NCBI GenBank assembly: GCA_963728195.1
Contig: CAVSIX010000005.1
Span: forward strand, 62,001 to 126,000
Direction of reading: 5' to 3'
Source: Sva-07 sp963728195
GTDB lineage: Bacteria; Actinomycetota; Acidimicrobiia; Acidimicrobiales; Ilumatobacteraceae
Length of the DNA: 64,000 nt
Part shown: piece by piece, positions 60,628 to 64,000 of the stretch
Layout: every line of letters starts with the position of its first letter
How positions within the stretch are numbered: the stretch's first letter is position 1
Made by a program: the position numbers and the translations under genes
The notes under the pieces: model-generated
The model's input: the letters and a program-made list of their open reading frames with translations, nothing else
Databases searched by the model: none
Told to the model about the DNA's origin: nothing

Positions 60628-62328
60628 GTGAAGCAGCTCTCCGGCCTCGACGCCAGTTTCCTCTACATGGAGACGGCCAACACCTACGGCCACGTGAACG
60701 GCCTGGCGATCTACGAGCGCCCCGACGGCGACTTCGATCCGTACCAGGCGGCCTACGAACGCTTCGATGCGCTGCTCGGCCGGCTCGAACCGATGCGGCG
60801 CCGGCTGGTCGAGGTGCCGTTCCAGCTCGACCACCCGTACTGGATCGACGATCCCGACTTCGACTTGAACTACCACGTGCGCCACATCGGCCTCGCCCCT
60901 CCCGGAGGTGCCGACCAGCTCGCCGAGCAGGTCGCTCGCATCGTCGGTCGCAGGATGGACCGCAGCCGCCCGCTGTGGGAGGCCTACGTGATCGAGGGAC
61001 TCGCCGACGGCCGATGGGCGATGCTGACGAAGACCCACCACGCGACGATCGACGGTGCGTCCGGAGTGTTGCTGCTCGGCATGCTGACCGATCCGGCGCC
61101 CGACACGCCGATGCCCGAGCACGTCGACTGGGTCGGCGAGGCGGTGCCGTCGGATCGTGAGCTGCTGCAGCGCACGATGCGCCACCTCGCTTCGAACCCG
61201 ATCAAGGGCATGCGGTTGTCGCTGCGCATGGTGCGCAACCTGGCCGAGGCGGCGGGCATCGACAGCGTCTCCGCGGTGGCGGCACAGGCCCGCGACGCCC
61301 TCAAGGCGGTGGCGCTCGGCGGTTCCGTCGACACCCCGGAGCCGGTCCACCGCGTGCGCATCCCGCTGTCGCCGGCCCCGCCGACGCCGTTCAACCGGGC
61401 GGTCACCCCGCACCGGCGCTTCGCGATGCGTTCGACCGCACTCGGCAACATCAAGGCGCTCAAGGACGCAACCGGATGCACGGTCAACGACGTCGTGATG
61501 GCGATCTGTACCGGCGCACTGCGGGAGTACCTGTTGCGCCACGATGCGCTTCCCGAGGCGCCGCTGCGCGCGATGGTGCCCGTGTCGATCCGAACCGGCG
61601 ACGAGGAGGATCCGTGGACGAACCGCGTCGGCGCGATCATCGCCGAGCTTCCGACGAACTGCGACGATCCGATCGAACGGCTGCACCGCTGTCACCTGGC
61701 GATGAACGATGCGAAGCAGCAGATGGACGTGCTGCCGGCCGAGGACATCGCCGAGTTGGCGCAGGTCGCCCCTCCGCTCGCGGCGACCGCCGCGATGCGA
61801 CTGCAGTCGCGCCTGCGCCTCGCCGACCGGATGAACCTGCCGACGAACGTCGTGATCTCCAACGTGCCCGGACCGCGCCACGCGCTGTACTTCGCCGGGT
61901 CGAAGATGACCAACTACATCCCGGTGTCGACGATCGCCGACGACATGGGGCTGAACATCACGGTGCACAGCTACCTCGACCGGCTCGACTTCGGGTTGAT
62001 CGCCGACCGCGAGCTGGTGCCCGACCTGTGGGATCTCGTCGACCTGCACATCGACGAGATCGCCGTGCTGTTCGAGGCGACCGGTGCCGAGCGGGCGGAG
62101 GAGCAGAAGGCGCCGTCGATGCGCCGCGGCGCCGCCAAGAAGACGGCGACGAACGCAGCGACCACCAAGTCAGCGACCAAGAAGAGCCCGGCCAAGACGT
62201 CGGCCGCCAAGAAGAAGACGCCGGCGAAGAAGTCGGCGGCGAAGAAGTCGGCGGCGAAGAAGAGGCCGGCGAAGACGAGGTCGGCGAAGAAGCCGGCGGC
62301 GACGCAGGCCGTGGCCACCGCGTCGTGA
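60628..62328 (+). CDS. WS/DGAT-family acyltransferase with histone H1-like C-terminal tail
   Basis: A 566-residue protein. The catalytic motif THHATIDGASG is near residues 136-146, and CTVNDVVMAICTGALREYL and NVVISNVPGPRH are further signatures. The natural start is GTG 60628 (VKQLSGLDASFLYMET), matching the family N-terminus. Unusually, residues from about 490 to 566 form a long Lys/Ala/Pro-rich tail of AAKKSAAKK-type repeats, very like histone H1 or actinobacterial nucleoid proteins and absent from typical family members. The tail may bind nucleic acid or acidic surfaces. Divergent from another WS/DGAT gene. Confidence 0.9.
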   Translation: MKQLSGLDASFLYMETANTYGHVNGLAIYERPDGDFDPYQAAYERFDALLGRLEPMRRRLVEVPFQLDHPYWIDDPDFDLNYHVRHIGLAPPGGADQLAEQVARIVGRRMDRSRPLWEAYVIEGLADGRWAMLTKTHHATIDGASGVLLLGMLTDPAPDTPMPEHVDWVGEAVPSDRELLQRTMRHLASNPIKGMRLSLRMVRNLAEAAGIDSVSAVAAQARDALKAVALGGSVDTPEPVHRVRIPLSPAPPTPFNRAVTPHRRFAMRSTALGNIKALKDATGCTVNDVVMAICTGALREYLLRHDALPEAPLRAMVPVSIRTGDEEDPWTNRVGAIIAELPTNCDDPIERLHRCHLAMNDAKQQMDVLPAEDIAELAQVAPPLAATAAMRLQSRLRLADRMNLPTNVVISNVPGPRHALYFAGSKMTNYIPVSTIADDMGLNITVHSYLDRLDFGLIADRELVPDLWDLVDLHIDEIAVLFEATGAERAEEQKAPSMRRGAAKKTATNAATTKSATKKSPAKTSAAKKKTPAKKSAAKKSAAKKRPAKTRSAKKPAATQAVATAS

Positions 62329-62375
62329 CGTCTCGAATCTGATCCCCGCAGCCCCGACGACAAGACTCGACCACG

Positions 62376-63605
62376 ATGGACTTCGATCTGCCACCCGACG
62401 ACCACCCGACCCGTCGCGTCGTGCGCGACTGGATCGCCGACAATCCGAACCCGACGTCGAAGCAGCTCGCCGCTGCAGGCTACGTCGTGCCGCACTGGCC
62501 CCGGCCATGGGGGCTCGAGGCCGACCCGATCGATCAGCTCGTCATCGACGACGAACTCGCCAAGGCCGGCATCCAACGTCCGGGCAACCACATCGGCATC
62601 GGCTGGGCGGCGCCGACGATCCTCCTCGCCGGCACCCCCGAGCAGCACGAGCGCTACCTGCCGAAGATCTTCAGTGGCGAGGAGATCTGGTGCCAGCTGT
62701 TCTCCGAACCCGACGCCGGCTCCGACCTCGCCAATCTCGCGACCCGCGCCGTTCGTGACGGCGACGAGTACGTCGTCAACGGGTCGAAGATCTGGTCGAG
62801 TGGCGCCCACCACTCGCAGCTCGGGATCCTGATCGCCCGCACCGACCCCGACCAGCCCAAGCACAAGGGCATCTCGTACTTCATCTGCCCGATGGACCTG
62901 CCCGGCATCTCGATGAGTCCGATCGTCGACATGACCACCGCGCACTCGTTCAACCAGGTGTTCTTCGACAACGTGCGGATCCCGGCGTCGCTGCGCGTCG
63001 GCGAAGAGGGCGACGGATGGCGTCTCGCCAAGGTGACGTTGTCGAACGAGCGCGTGTCGCTGTCGTCAGCCGGTTCGCTGTGGGGGGTCGGCCCGTCCGC
63101 CGACGACCTGATCGACCTGATCCGCCGCAACGGGGGGCTGACCGATCCGGTGCTGCGCGACCGGGCCACCCGATTGCACATCGAGGCGAAGCTGTTGCAC
63201 CTCAACCGGATGCGCAGCCTGAGCGCCCGTTTGAAGGGCAAGACGCCGGGCCCTGAGGCGTCGATCCAGAAGATCATGGCGGACGAACACGGCCAGCACG
63301 TGATGGCGCTCGCCAAGGACGTCGTCGGTGCCGATGGCATGCTCACCGGATCCGGTCCCGCCGGCACGATCGCATCGTCGTCGCGCAGTGGGCCGACCGA
63401 GAACAACCTCGGTGCGGTGCGCCAGTTCGCCGACGTCGAGCCGGTCTGGCACTACGGCTATCTGTTCAGCCCGGCGCTGACGCTCGGCGGTGGCACGTTC
63501 GCCGTACAACGCAACATCGTCGGCGAGTTCGTGCTGGGACTGCCGCGCGAACCGAATCTCGAACAGGGCCTCACGTGGTCCGAGGCACGACAGCAGCGAA
63601 GCTGA
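62376..63605 (+). CDS. Acyl-CoA dehydrogenase family protein
   Basis: A 409-residue flavoenzyme of the acyl-CoA dehydrogenase superfamily. FSEPDAGSDLANLATRA and NGSKIWSSGAHHSQLGI are the signatures, and ISYFICPMDLPGI follows. The usual C-terminal YEGT motif is replaced by LTLGGGTFAVQRNIVGEF, so the catalytic base position differs from classical members; such divergent forms are common in actinobacterial steroid or acyl degradation. It follows the tailed WS/DGAT gene by 47 bases. Confidence 0.88.
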   Translation: MDFDLPPDDHPTRRVVRDWIADNPNPTSKQLAAAGYVVPHWPRPWGLEADPIDQLVIDDELAKAGIQRPGNHIGIGWAAPTILLAGTPEQHERYLPKIFSGEEIWCQLFSEPDAGSDLANLATRAVRDGDEYVVNGSKIWSSGAHHSQLGILIARTDPDQPKHKGISYFICPMDLPGISMSPIVDMTTAHSFNQVFFDNVRIPASLRVGEEGDGWRLAKVTLSNERVSLSSAGSLWGVGPSADDLIDLIRRNGGLTDPVLRDRATRLHIEAKLLHLNRMRSLSARLKGKTPGPEASIQKIMADEHGQHVMALAKDVVGADGMLTGSGPAGTIASSSRSGPTENNLGAVRQFADVEPVWHYGYLFSPALTLGGGTFAVQRNIVGEFVLGLPREPNLEQGLTWSEARQQRS

Positions 63606-63607
63606 CC

Positions 63608-64000
63608 GTGGCCGACTCCGCACACGTGAACGCTCGGCGAACCGGGCAGGGTCCCGGGCACGGATTCGGCGTCGACATCGGTGGCTCGGGTATGAAGGCC
63701 GCCGTCGTCGACCTCGACACCGGCGAGCTCGCATCTGAACGGATCCGCATTCCCACGCCGAAGCCGGCGACCCCCGAGGCGATGGCCGCCGTGGCCGCCG
63801 AACTCGTGCGCCGTCACGGATGGTCGGGATCGATCGGCGTCGGATTCCCTGGCATCGTGCGCCACGGCGTCGTGCACTCGGCGGCGAACCTCGACGACAG
63901 CTGGCTGGGCGTCGATGCCGACCGGCTGTTCACCGACGCCTGCGGTGTCGACGTGGCGATGGTGAACGACGCCGACGCTGCGGGCCTCGCCGAGGTGCGG
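63608..64000 (+). CDS. ROK-family sugar kinase, polyphosphate glucokinase-like (partial)
   Basis: The first 131 residues of a sugar kinase cut off by the window end. GHGFGVDIGGSGMKAAVVDLDTG is the phosphate-binding fold, and GVGFPGIVRHGVVHSAANLD and VMVNDADAAGLAEV-type segments match polyphosphate/ATP glucokinases. GTG 63608 lies 2 bases after the previous stop. The full length and the choice of polyphosphate over ATP cannot be confirmed. It would phosphorylate glucose. Confidence 0.8.
   Translation, partial: MADSAHVNARRTGQGPGHGFGVDIGGSGMKAAVVDLDTGELASERIRIPTPKPATPEAMAAVAAELVRRHGWSGSIGVGFPGIVRHGVVHSAANLDDSWLGVDADRLFTDACGVDVAMVNDADAAGLAEVR

Overview
The window reads as one contiguous piece of a high-GC actinobacterial chromosome. 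GTG starts are common, ATGA/GTGA/TGATG gene overlaps are frequent, third codon positions are strongly G/C, and the gene set includes an ECF sigma factor, GAF-ANTAR regulators, WS/DGAT acyltransferases, a UdgX-type glycosylase next to a LigD-like protein, and a polyphosphate-glucokinase-like ROK protein. Together with the absence of mycolate or Streptomyces hallmarks, this suggests an Acidimicrobiia-type actinobacterium (Ilumatobacter-like). That placement is inference; there is no rRNA here to test it. I see about 63 protein genes, one degenerate tRNA 3' fragment, no complete tRNA or rRNA, no insertion sequence and no CRISPR array.

Layout. 1-2.5 kb: ECF sigma factor with an overlapping membrane protein (probable anti-sigma), then a small lipoprotein. 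2.5-4.9 kb: an accessory-looking stretch with a tandem 22-bp repeat, a class II tRNA 3' fragment, a Phd/VapC-type toxin-antitoxin pair and a P-loop kinase. 4.98-10.3 kb (minus strand): a glycosyltransferase, a large flippase-like membrane protein with a kinase-like insert, and a Vps62-like membrane protein. 10.6-13.7 kb: a catalase-like protein and two ferritin-like proteins. 13.8-20.1 kb: a signalling block (two GAF-ANTAR proteins, anti-sigma ATPase, STAS antagonist, stand-alone CheB with zinc ribbon, degenerate cNMP-binding protein) interrupted by an unusual RecQ. 20.1-26 kb: a frameshifted alpha/beta hydrolase, a 61-bp tandem repeat array with stem-loops, a CYP152-like P450, a transketolase and an SGNH hydrolase. 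26-31 kb: a VOC protein/lipoprotein pair, LigD-like plus UdgX repair genes, Hsp20 and a formaldehyde-dehydrogenase-like enzyme. 31-39 kb: an OmpA-like envelope protein, DUF151 nuclease-like protein, thiolase, DUF389 protein, SDR, enoyl-CoA hydratase and HtrA protease. 39-45.5 kb: Baeyer-Villiger-type monooxygenase, MFS exporter with divergent TetR, DJ-1-like protein, acyl-CoA dehydrogenase and Dabb protein. 45.5-49.9 kb: a second flippase-like protein overlapping a fusion of a CREST/ceramidase-like membrane hydrolase with a PlsC-like acyltransferase, a membrane protein and a universal stress protein. 49.9-55 kb: a lipoprotein, then a tightly overlapping sulfatase / formylglycine-generating enzyme / Vps62-like membrane protein operon. 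55-58.7 kb: small membrane proteins, an amidohydrolase, an L,D-transpeptidase and a DUF202 pair. 59-64 kb: two divergent WS/DGAT acyltransferases (one with a histone H1-like Lys/Ala tail), an acyl-CoA dehydrogenase and a truncated ROK kinase.

The recurring theme is lipid and envelope biology: CoA-dependent acyl metabolism, storage-lipid or wax synthesis, two flippase-like proteins each beside an unusual membrane protein, and two Vps62-like membrane proteins. The best candidates for something not well described are the CREST-acyltransferase fusion with its overlapping flippase-like gene, the two separate Vps62-like operons, and the WS/DGAT with a nucleoprotein-like tail.
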